64,000 nucleotides of DNA, from the NCBI RefSeq assembly GCF_938030145.1, contig NZ_CALHGM010000030.1:54818-118817 (forward strand), given 5' to 3'. The translations under genes and the position numbers were made by a program. The notes beneath the pieces are model-generated. The model was not told the DNA's origin. It searched no databases and worked only from the letters and a program-made list of their open reading frames with translations. This DNA is from an uncultured Campylobacter sp. GTDB lineage: Bacteria; Campylobacterota; Campylobacteria; Campylobacterales; Campylobacteraceae. Positions 51,877 through 59,346 of this stretch are shown in pieces (position 1 is the stretch's first letter; the number at the start of each line of letters is the position of its first letter).

Positions 51877-53519
51877 AAAAAATTTTCTTTAGCACTGAGG
51901 AGCTCGACGCGCGAGCTAGTGCGAAATTTGGACTTGGAGAACAAATTTTAATGGAAAACGCCGCTTGCAGGATCGAACGCGAGGTCAGAAAGCGGCTCAA
52001 AAAGGGCTCGCGCATTTTGGCGCTTTGCGGCGGCGGAAATAACGGCGCGGACGCGATGGCGGCGCTACGAAAGCTAAGCGGCGATTTTAGCTGCACTGCG
52101 CTTTGCGTGCTAGAAAATAGAAGCGCGGCTGGCAAATTTCAAGCTGATGCGGCGCAGGCTGCGGGCGTTAAGTTTATTGGTATCGCGAGCGCAAAAGACG
52201 ATTGTGGGCACGTAGAGGGCACGTCTAGCAAGGATATCTGCGCGCATGAAAGCGCGGACGGCTCCTCTTTAAAAGACACTGGTGCGAGCGAGCCGCAGAG
52301 CGAGCATGAAAACCTAAGCGGCGCTGACGCTTCGGACGATGGCGATAAATTACGTGCAAAATTTACAAGCGCTAAATTTGAGATCGCAGGGCACGACGGA
52401 GATTTCGGCAAACTAGGCAACGATTGCAGCGAACTGAGCGTTCTACGCGATGAGATTATAAACGCAGACTGTATAATCGACGGGATTTTCGGCAGCGGTT
52501 TAAACAAAGCCTTAAGCGCTGAAATTTGTGAAATTTTATCTCTCGCAAATAGCGCAAAATCGCTAAAAATCGCAGTCGATATTCCAAGCGGTATCGATAA
52601 GAGCGGGCGCATTTTAGGCGGTGCATTTTGCGCGGATCTGACGATCACGATGGGCGCGTTAAAGCTCGCGCTGTTTTCGGACGGCGCGAAGGATTATGTA
52701 GGGCGTATCAAGGTCGCAAATCTTGGAATTTCGCGCCAAAATTTTGAGGAGCGGAGCGAATATTTTCTACTTCAAAAAAGCGATCTGAAGCTGCCGCTGC
52801 GCAGGAAGCAAAACACCAACAAGGGCGACTTCGGGCACACCTACGTAGTAAGCGGACAGATGAGCGGAGCGGCGCAGATGGCGGCTCTGGCGGCTCACGC
52901 CATCGGCAGCGGGCTTGTTAGCGTCGTTAGCGATGAGCCGTTAAACTTAAGCCCGATTTTGATGCAAAAAAGCTCATTTGGTGCCGCGCGGGTCGTAGTC
53001 TGCGGCTGCGGCCTCGGAGAGCAAAAGATCGATCTTGCCGCGCTGCGGGACAAAAGCTGCGTCATCGACGCCGATCTGTGCTACGAGAGCGAAATTTTAA
53101 GCCTGCTAAACGCCAATTCAAATTTAATCATAACGCCCCATCCGAAGGAGTTTTGCTCGCTTTTAAAGATCGCTGGCATCGCAGATCTTAGCGTGAGCGA
53201 GCTGCAAGAGCGGCGCTTCGAGCTTGCACGGGCGTGGAGCGAAAAATTTAGCGGCGTGCTCGTGCTAAAGGGCGCAAACACGCTAATCGCCCAAGCTGGC
53301 GTCATCTACGTCTGCGACAAAGGTAGCGCCGCGCTCGCAAAGGGCGGCAGTGGCGACGTGCTCGCAGGGCTCATCGGCGGGCTGCTCGCGCAAGGCTACT
53401 CGCCTCTGCAAGCCTCAATCTGCGGCGTCCTAGCACACGCACTCGCCGCGCGAGCCTTCGCCAAAAACTCCTACGCTCTAAGTCCGCTCGATCTCATCGA
53501 GGAGGTAAAATGGTTGTGA
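51873..53519 (+). CDS. nnr: bifunctional NAD(P)H-hydrate epimerase/dehydratase Nnr
   Basis: 548 residues; repairs hydrated NADH/NADPH. N-terminal epimerase (NnrE/YjeF_N) with GLGEQILMENAA, LALCGGGNNGADAMAALR and IIDGIFGSGLNK, VDIPSGIDKSG; C-terminal ADP/ATP-dependent dehydratase (NnrD, ribokinase-like) with NKGDFGHTYVVSG, ITPHPKEF, LKGANTLIA and GGSGDVLAGLIGGLLAQG. Residues about 105-185 are a polar low-complexity insertion (KDICAHESADGSSLKDTGAS and similar) inside the epimerase, not usual for the family; the frame is intact. Overlaps comM by 4 bases and purN by 10. Confidence 0.94.
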   Translation: MKKIFFSTEELDARASAKFGLGEQILMENAACRIEREVRKRLKKGSRILALCGGGNNGADAMAALRKLSGDFSCTALCVLENRSAAGKFQADAAQAAGVKFIGIASAKDDCGHVEGTSSKDICAHESADGSSLKDTGASEPQSEHENLSGADASDDGDKLRAKFTSAKFEIAGHDGDFGKLGNDCSELSVLRDEIINADCIIDGIFGSGLNKALSAEICEILSLANSAKSLKIAVDIPSGIDKSGRILGGAFCADLTITMGALKLALFSDGAKDYVGRIKVANLGISRQNFEERSEYFLLQKSDLKLPLRRKQNTNKGDFGHTYVVSGQMSGAAQMAALAAHAIGSGLVSVVSDEPLNLSPILMQKSSFGAARVVVCGCGLGEQKIDLAALRDKSCVIDADLCYESEILSLLNANSNLIITPHPKEFCSLLKIAGIADLSVSELQERRFELARAWSEKFSGVLVLKGANTLIAQAGVIYVCDKGSAALAKGGSGDVLAGLIGGLLAQGYSPLQASICGVLAHALAARAFAKNSYALSPLDLIEEVKWL

Positions 53520-54088
53520 AAAAGCTCGCCGTGCTTTTTAGCGGCAGCGGCTCAAATTTAGAGGCGATCTTGCAGAAGCTGCACGGCAAGGTTTTTGGCG
53601 AAACCAAGATCAAGGTCGTGCTAACGCTAAGCAACAAAGCGGACGCGGGAGGCATAGCAAAGGCCGCAAAATTCGGTCTAAAAAGCGTGATCCTAAATCA
53701 CAAAGACTTCGCTAGCCGCGAGGAATTCGACGCCGCGCTCGTACGCGAGATCGAAAAAAGCGGCGCGGAGCTTACGGTGCTCGCGGGCTTTATGAGGATT
53801 CTCACGCCCGTTTTTACGAGCAGGGTTCGCGCGATAAACCTGCACCCGTCGCTGCTGCCGCTTTTTAAGGGCGCGCATGCGATAGAGCAGAGCTTCGAGA
53901 GCGATATGAAAGTGGGCGGCGTGAGCGTGCACTGGGTCAGCGAGGAGCTTGACGGCGGCGCGATCATCGCTCAGCGCGCGTTTGAAAAGAGCGCGGAAAT
54001 GAGCTTTGAAGCTTACGAAGCCAAAATCCACGAAATCGAACATGAACTATTGCCGCAGGTGGTCGTAGAAATTTTGTGCCAAAGCTAA
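53510..54088 (+). CDS. purN: phosphoribosylglycinamide formyltransferase PurN
   Basis: 192 residues; formylates GAR to FGAR with 10-formyl-tetrahydrofolate in purine synthesis. Substrate-phosphate motif SGSGSNLEAIL near 10-20, ILTPVF, and catalytic HPSLLPLFKGAHAIEQ (His of N/H/D triad) with VSVHWVSEELDGGAIIAQRAF. Last gene of the tig-clpP-def-comM-nnr run, 10-base overlap with nnr. Length normal. Confidence 0.96.
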   Translation: MVVKKLAVLFSGSGSNLEAILQKLHGKVFGETKIKVVLTLSNKADAGGIAKAAKFGLKSVILNHKDFASREEFDAALVREIEKSGAELTVLAGFMRILTPVFTSRVRAINLHPSLLPLFKGAHAIEQSFESDMKVGGVSVHWVSEELDGGAIIAQRAFEKSAEMSFEAYEAKIHEIEHELLPQVVVEILCQS

Positions 54089-54227
54089 ATTTAGCACAGA
54101 AATTCGCGCTAAATTTAAAGAGCGAAATTCCGCAGAATTTTATAAATTTAAAGCTTAGTTCTTTAAATTTAGGGGCGGTTCGAAGCTAAGCTTTAAAAAT
54201 TTACTGGCTAAATTTAGAAAGAGAAAG

Positions 54228-55268
54228 ATGACCGCAAACGAACTGGAAAAACTAAGGCTCGGCATCCTGGATGAGGCGGAGCAGCGCAAAGGCGCGGCGT
54301 TTTCGATAATAGTACTAGCGGTGCTGGCCTCGGCGCTATGGCTATTTTTCAATTTTAGAGATCAAGAAGCAGCAGTAGGCCTCTGCTGGATCATAGTGGT
54401 ATTTAGCTGCGGCAGCATCTCTTTTAGAGTAGTGAATAAAGATGCAAATATAGTGCACGTATTTATCTTTTGCATCTTGCTGTGTATACTTGCCAAAGGC
54501 GTAGAAATATGCGAGAATGATACCTTGCGCTTCGTCATCGCACTCGTAACCATCTGCCTTTCTTTGTTTAATATCGCGGGCGCCGCGCTGGAGCGGATCA
54601 AACACAACAGATCCAAAAAATTCGTCCGCGCCTTTAAACACCGATATATCGCGCCTTATATCGCAAGCCTAGGCTACCGCTATGAAATTTCAGGCTCGTT
54701 TAGGCCGGCGTATTTGCGCGCAAGCGGTCTATTTGTGGATGGCATAAGCTATTTTGATTGCGAAGATAAAATTTCCGGCGTTTATGACGGAGTATTTTTT
54801 AGCTTTGCCGATGTCTGCGTGACCCACACCGACGAACGATATAATAGCAGGGGGATCTTTTTCTACGCGGAATTTAAAAAGCGCGTAAACTCGGTGGCGG
54901 TGATCCTGCCTTCGCTCAGCGCGAGGCCAACACTCGGCGGACTTAAGAAGATCGCGATGGACGATAGCGAGTTTAGCTCCGCGTTTAGCGTATATAGCGC
55001 CGATGCCGTGTCTGCAATGTATGCCCTCACACCCGCCTTTATGCGGCGCCTGCTTCGCTTTAGAAACGGTGCCGGCGGACCGATCAGTTTAAGCTTTTCC
55101 GGTAAAAACATCTATATTTTCATCCGCACGGGATATGATAGTTTCGAGCCTAGCGTAGATCGCAGCGTATTTGGCTTTGATCCCGCCGCGTCTATCAAGC
55201 ACGAGCTTCTATTCTTTCTCTCCATCGTAAAAAGTCTGAAATTAAACGAAAATATCTGGCTAGATTAA
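54228..55268 (+). CDS. DUF3137 family membrane protein (second paralogue)
   Basis: 346 residues. Four hydrophobic stretches in the first half (AFSIIVLAVLASALWLFF, GLCWIIVVFSCGSISF, HVFIFCILLCILAKGVEI, FVIALVTICLSLFNIAG) lead to a soluble DUF3137 domain: GVYDGVFFSFADVCV, FSVYSADAVSAMYALTPAFMRRLL, and KNIYIFIRTGYDSFEPSVD. It matches the C-terminal half of the protein at 6420-7805 (YALTP...M, and ending SLKLNENIWLD against SELNLNRKIWSE) but lacks that protein's long polar insertion. Clear AGAAAG ribosome-binding region. Function unknown; see lemA at 30576. Confidence 0.85.
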   Translation: MTANELEKLRLGILDEAEQRKGAAFSIIVLAVLASALWLFFNFRDQEAAVGLCWIIVVFSCGSISFRVVNKDANIVHVFIFCILLCILAKGVEICENDTLRFVIALVTICLSLFNIAGAALERIKHNRSKKFVRAFKHRYIAPYIASLGYRYEISGSFRPAYLRASGLFVDGISYFDCEDKISGVYDGVFFSFADVCVTHTDERYNSRGIFFYAEFKKRVNSVAVILPSLSARPTLGGLKKIAMDDSEFSSAFSVYSADAVSAMYALTPAFMRRLLRFRNGAGGPISLSFSGKNIYIFIRTGYDSFEPSVDRSVFGFDPAASIKHELLFFLSIVKSLKLNENIWLD

Positions 55269-55785
55269 ATTTTAAATTTGACTTTAAATCCGCAAATACG
55301 GAGGTTTTGCACCGCCGCGAAATTTTAAAATTTAAAAGTATTCTTCCCGGCTCGGCGCCGCTATGATTTAGAATTTTCGCGACAAGGTCTGTTACATTTG
55401 CGGCGGAGAGCGAAGTTTGAAACCTATCGCGACGAAATCCCATGCGATTTATAAATTTTTGCGGTCCGCATAGAGGAATTGAGCAAAGATGGATACTGAT
55501 ATGGCGATGATTGCACCGTACGCTTTCCATAATGGAGATTACTACGCTGCCTATAATCGTGCCGTAAACGCTACTTTTACCGTCGCGAGCCCGCGTCAAA
55601 AAAATTGAGTACCCATCGTGGCAATGGTAGAAGAGATAATTTACTCATATTTCATCGTTCATTTCGCTATCCTAATGCTTTTAAAAATCGACGATTAAAA
55701 AGCTCACACAAAAGCCGACCGCACATTTAATCTGCCTCCAAGCATTTTTAAGCGACAATACGAAAATCAAATTTTCGGAGTCCTC
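55269..55785. other. intergenic region, no gene recognised
   Basis: About 515 bases before the lipid cluster. A short plus-strand frame near 55489 encodes only about 39 residues without a ribosome-binding site, and a 134-codon minus-strand frame overlaps the preceding gene's end; neither is called. No terminator was recognised behind the DUF3137 gene. Confidence 0.4.
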
Positions 55786-56388
55786 ATGACGATTTACGAG
55801 TTAAAGCCCAAATTTCAAAATTTACTTCGTCCGTTAGTAAGACGCCTTTACGGCGCGGGCGTCAGCGCAAATCAAGTCACGATCACAGCCTGCGTCATTT
55901 CCGTTCTGCTGGGCGGACTTCTGATAAAATTCGCCGAAGTTTCGACGCTATTTTTTCTGCTGCCCGCTTGGATGTTTTTGCGTATGGCGCTAAATGCCAT
56001 CGACGGCATGCTGGCTCGCGAGTTTAATCAAAAAAGCCCGCTGGGCGGCTACCTAAACGAAGCTACGGACGTCATCTCGGACGCCGCGCTGTATCTGCCG
56101 TTTGCCTTCGTAGCGCCGTTTGACTGGGGCGTTATCACGCTCGTTATCTTTCTATCTTTTATGAGTGAGTTTTTAGGCGTTCTAGGGCAGGTGCACGGTT
56201 GTGGTAGGCGATATGACGGGCCTATGGGCAAGAGCGACCGCGCGTTTATATTTGGGCTTATCGGTACGGTATATGCGCTATCTGGGCGACTGCCAGAGTG
56301 GTTTAGCTGGGTACTTTACGCCGCGATATTTTTGCTTGCGCTTACTTGCGCAAACCGCGTGAGGATGGGACTAAAAAGCGGGGAATAA
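55786..56388 (+). CDS. ynbA: YnbA-like CDP-alcohol phosphatidyltransferase family protein
   Basis: 200 residues with about six membrane helices. The CDP-alcohol phosphotransferase signature is present in variant form: N-A-I-D-G-M-L-A-R (near 70-78), then G-G-Y-L-N-E-A-T-D. Of the four canonical aspartates, the first and third are Asn here, the second and fourth are kept. E. coli YnbA, from memory, has the same two replacements, so this is a property of the subfamily, not decay. The family normally joins CDP-diacylglycerol to an alcohol with loss of CMP; whether this variant does so is open. First gene of a ynbABCD-like cluster. Confidence 0.88.
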   Translation: MTIYELKPKFQNLLRPLVRRLYGAGVSANQVTITACVISVLLGGLLIKFAEVSTLFFLLPAWMFLRMALNAIDGMLAREFNQKSPLGGYLNEATDVISDAALYLPFAFVAPFDWGVITLVIFLSFMSEFLGVLGQVHGCGRRYDGPMGKSDRAFIFGLIGTVYALSGRLPEWFSWVLYAAIFLLALTCANRVRMGLKSGE

Positions 56389-56847
56389 GGAGCCTCGGAC
56401 GAGGATAAATTTAATAGCTATCTCCAAAATCTACGCAAGGTAAATTTGTCTAAATTTGATATAATTGCAAAAGTTTTAAGCTCGCCTCGGCGCGGGCACG
56501 TAATCGTTATAAATTTGGACTTGTTTAAATTTACGAGATTTTTTGAGACGAGGATAAAATATCGCGACGAATTTGTCCGCTTAATTTAGACGTTTTAAAA
56601 GACGCGGCCCGCAAAATGCGCTTAGTTAATTTCGAGCGTTTTATCAAAGTCGGCGAAATCAAAGGCAAGTAGCAAAAGCGGCAAATTGTAGGCATTACTT
56701 AAAACCGTATCAGCTTTAATCGCCTCAAATTTATGTCTAGCTCGTTTTCAGCGAGATGGGCAAGAAGCTCATTTGCCGCACGCAATCGTAAAATTGAGGG
56801 CGTCACAAAAAATGAATTTGAAAAACAAAAGAGTAAAAGGATACAAG
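56389..56847. other. spacer within the lipid cluster with a possible promoter
   Basis: About 460 bases. TTTGA-TATAAT at 56460-56465 is a good -10 box and could start a transcript with a leader of about 375 bases to the acyltransferase gene. A frame from about 56450 reads KVLSSPRRGHVIVINLDLFK and stops at about 56589, without an ATG; it may be a relic. Nothing else was recognised. Confidence 0.4.
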
Positions 56848-57486
56848 ATGAAAAATTTTTTAGCGGCCGCGCTTGATTTTATCCTTTGCCGTATTACTAT
56901 ATTTATCACGGGCGTACGGCCGCCGCAGGAGCTTTTAAACATCGGCGACGGTACTAAAATTTACTACGCAAACCACGCTAGCCACGGCGATTTTTTGCTG
57001 ATTTTCGTCTCGCTGCCTTACCGCGTGAGAAAGCGCGTGCGCCCCGTCGCGGCGGCGGAGTACTGGGAGAGCGGGCCCGTGCGCAGATTTCTTGCTAAAA
57101 ACGTATTTAATATGGTGCTAATCAGCCGTCATAAAGATCCGTTAGAGGCGCTAACGCAAATGAGCGAAGCGCTGCAGACACACTCTCTCATCATCTTTCC
57201 GGAAGGCACGCGCAATATGGACGACGATCTCGCGCTACAGCCGTTTAAAAGCGGGATATTTCGCCTGGCGCAGCAGTGTCCTGACGTCCCGCTCGTGCCC
57301 GTATGGATCAAAAACGCGAGAAACGTCCTACCTAAGGGCTTTTTCGTGCCTATTCCGCTGCTTTGCGAGCTGATAGTGGGCGAGGAGATAACCTACGGCG
57401 GCGAGGGCAAGGGCGAGTTTTTACAAAAGGCGCGGGACGCGCTGCTAGCGATGAGCGATACGCAAAATGATAGAACGAAAGCCTAG
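56848..57486 (+). CDS. PlsC-like 1-acylglycerol-3-phosphate acyltransferase
   Basis: About 212 residues. Acyltransferase motifs: NHASHGDFL (motif I, NHxxxxD), FPEGTRN (motif III), and VPLVPVWIKNARNVLP (motif IV). One N-terminal hydrophobic segment (FLAAALDFILCRITIFITG). The ATG at 56848 with AAAAGGATACAAG is preferred to an earlier in-frame start. It would acylate lysophosphatidate or a related lysolipid. E. coli's ynb operon has no such gene, so this is an addition. Overlaps the small frame at 57467 by 20 bases. Confidence 0.88.
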   Translation: MKNFLAAALDFILCRITIFITGVRPPQELLNIGDGTKIYYANHASHGDFLLIFVSLPYRVRKRVRPVAAAEYWESGPVRRFLAKNVFNMVLISRHKDPLEALTQMSEALQTHSLIIFPEGTRNMDDDLALQPFKSGIFRLAQQCPDVPLVPVWIKNARNVLPKGFFVPIPLLCELIVGEEITYGGEGKGEFLQKARDALLAMSDTQNDRTKA

Positions 57487-57820
57487 CACGGCGGCTTTGG
57501 CGAGAGCGGTAAATTTAAGCCCTGTAAATCCGCCACGTAAGACGGGAAAATTTGCGACCGATTTTTACGGCAAATTTGACGACGAACCTTCTAAAGCGGC
57601 GGCTAAAAGCGTCAAATTTAAAAACAAAGCCCAGGCTAAAACGCTCGCCTCGCCGCAAATCAAATTTGACCCAAGCGTGAGCCAAAAGCGCGAGCTTTTT
57701 TCGCTAACAAATTTAACCGCCCGCAGGGCAAACCAAACGCGCGTAAATTCAGCTCGCTCGGAGCGCTCTGAAACAGACGTCAAATTTAGCTTCAAATTTA
57801 ACCAAAAGGCACTAAAATGA
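57467..57820 (+). CDS. hypothetical basic protein between acyltransferase and CdsA-like gene (uncertain)
   Basis: A 117-codon frame that overlaps the acyltransferase end by 20 bases and the CdsA-like start by 4 bases (ATGA), as a coupled gene would. The product is Lys/Arg/Ser/Asn-rich, lacks hydrophobic core and repeats KFD/KFK-type words from AAATTTGA DNA (GKFATDFYGKFDDEPSK, IKFDPSVSQ). No family. It may be a real coupled linker gene or just open AAATTT-rich spacer; the frame is a coincidence if the codons show no selection. Confidence 0.3.
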   Translation: MIERKPSTAALARAVNLSPVNPPRKTGKFATDFYGKFDDEPSKAAAKSVKFKNKAQAKTLASPQIKFDPSVSQKRELFSLTNLTARRANQTRVNSARSERSETDVKFSFKFNQKALK

Positions 57821-58746
57821 ACCCGCAAAATCATATATTAAATCTATTTTTAGGACTCATCGCGGTGCTAGTCGTCTCTAGCGCCGTTGCCTTTATCCTA
57901 AAGGCAAAATTGGGCGCCCAGAACAAAACCATTGCAAATTTGACCTCGCGTATAAACGCCTGGTGGGCGATGATTTTGGTGATTTTTGCATTTACGTATA
58001 TGGGCAAAAACGCCGTGATATTTTTGTTTTTGCTCGTGTCTTTTGCCGCATTGCGCGAGTTTTTGTCGCTCATCTACATCCGCAGGGGCGATCACATCGC
58101 GCTCGTGGCGTGTTTTTACGTGATTTTGCCCGTGCAGTATATATTTATATATGCTGATTGGTACGCGATGGCGATGATATTTATCCCGGTTTACGGATTT
58201 TTGTTTTTACCGATTTTGGCGGCTATTTGCGGCGATGCGGCATATTTTTTAGAGCGCTCGACGAAGATCCAGTGGGCGCTGATGATCTGCGTGTTTTGTA
58301 TCTCGCACATCCCCGCGCTTCTTTTGCTGGATCTTAAACAGGGCAGCAGCATGGAGCTGATGCTGTTTTTGATCATAGTCGTGCAATCTAGCGACGTGCT
58401 GCAGTACGTCTGGGGCAAGCTTTTTGGCAAGCGCAAGATCGCGCCTAGCATCAGCCCGTCTAAGACCGTGGTCGGCTTTGCAGGAGGCGTTCTTAGCGCT
58501 AGCGCGCTGGCTACGTGCCTGCATCATCTCACGCCTTTTGGTGCGGTAGGGGCGTTTTTTATCGGGCTTGCCGTTTGTATGATGGGCTTTTTAGGAGGGC
58601 TTGTTATGTCTGCGATCAAGCGCGATCTGGGCGTCAAGGACTGGGGTTATATGATCAGCGGGCACGGCGGGATGTTTGACCGCATGGACTCGTTGTGCTT
58701 TGCGGCGCCGATATTTTTTCACATAGTTAGATATTTTTACGCGTGA
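57817..58746 (+). CDS. ynbB: YnbB/CdsA-like phosphatidate cytidylyltransferase
   Basis: 309 residues with about eight membrane helices. The CdsA signature is complete: S-A-I-K-R-D-L-G-V-K-D-W-G, then S-G-H-G-G-M-F-D-R-M-D (near 268-292). CdsA makes CDP-diacylglycerol from phosphatidate and CTP. The order YnbA-YnbB-YnbC-YnbD matches the E. coli operon; from memory E. coli YnbB is a CdsA paralogue reported to act in glycolipid MPIase synthesis. This copy follows the usual block SDVLQYVWGKLFGKRKIAPSISPSKTVVG. It would supply the activated lipid for the YnbA-like enzyme. Confidence 0.92.
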   Translation: MNPQNHILNLFLGLIAVLVVSSAVAFILKAKLGAQNKTIANLTSRINAWWAMILVIFAFTYMGKNAVIFLFLLVSFAALREFLSLIYIRRGDHIALVACFYVILPVQYIFIYADWYAMAMIFIPVYGFLFLPILAAICGDAAYFLERSTKIQWALMICVFCISHIPALLLLDLKQGSSMELMLFLIIVVQSSDVLQYVWGKLFGKRKIAPSISPSKTVVGFAGGVLSASALATCLHHLTPFGAVGAFFIGLAVCMMGFLGGLVMSAIKRDLGVKDWGYMISGHGGMFDRMDSLCFAAPIFFHIVRYFYA

Positions 58747-58753
58747 GGTTTTG

Positions 58754-59308
58754 ATGAAAATTTGGAGCAAAATTTTACTTTTAGTGCTCGCGGCAAATTT
58801 TGCCTTTGCGTTTTTGGCCGAAAAGCTCGTGCAAGACGCTAGAGCGCAGGTCGGGCAGACGCTATTTTACGACCCTTCGTACTCAAGGCTAGCCTATCCG
58901 ATAGGCGACGTGGATATGATAAAGGGCGTTTGTACCGACGTCGTGGTTAGGGCGTTGCGCGGACAGGATATCGATCTGCAGCGGCTCATCCACGAGGATA
59001 TGAGCGCGAATTTTAGCGTCTATCCAAAAAACTGGGGCGCGAAAAAGACCGACAAAAACATCGATCATCGCCGCGTATCAAACATCGCGACCTACCTAAA
59101 ACGCAAGGGTTACGAGGCGAAAGGCGAGTTTAAGGCGGGCGATATCGTGACGTGGCGGCTGGATAACGGCAGGCCGCACATCGGTATAGTTTCGGATAAA
59201 TTTGTAGGCGGCAAAACCCCGCTCGTGATCCATAACATCGGGCTTGGCGCGCAGGAGGAGGACGTGCTAAATGTTTACGAGATAACGGGGCATTTTAGGA
59301 TAAAATAA
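58754..59308 (+). CDS. DUF1287 periplasmic protein, NlpC/P60-like
   Basis: 184 residues: signal peptide (ILLLVLAANFAFAFLA) and a DUF1287 domain: LVQDARAQVGQTLFYDPSYSRLAYPIGDVD, GVCTDVVVRALRGQDIDLQRLIHEDM with the candidate nucleophilic Cys, YPKNWG..DKNIDHRRVSN, and KAGDIVTWRLDNGRPHIGIVSDKF with the paired His. The Cys-His arrangement suits a papain-like (NlpC/P60) hydrolase, perhaps an amidase or thioesterase in the periplasm. The ATG at 58754 is used in place of the TTG just before. Not part of the E. coli ynb operon. Confidence 0.85.
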   Translation: MKIWSKILLLVLAANFAFAFLAEKLVQDARAQVGQTLFYDPSYSRLAYPIGDVDMIKGVCTDVVVRALRGQDIDLQRLIHEDMSANFSVYPKNWGAKKTDKNIDHRRVSNIATYLKRKGYEAKGEFKAGDIVTWRLDNGRPHIGIVSDKFVGGKTPLVIHNIGLGAQEEDVLNVYEITGHFRIK

Positions 59309-59346
59309 GCGTAAAAATCGATAAATTTAAGCAAGAAAGGCAAAAA

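Noticed and set aside
55195..55599. 134-codon minus-strand frame
   Set aside because: Overlaps the end of the DUF3137 gene, has no ribosome-binding site, and its product is unlike any family.
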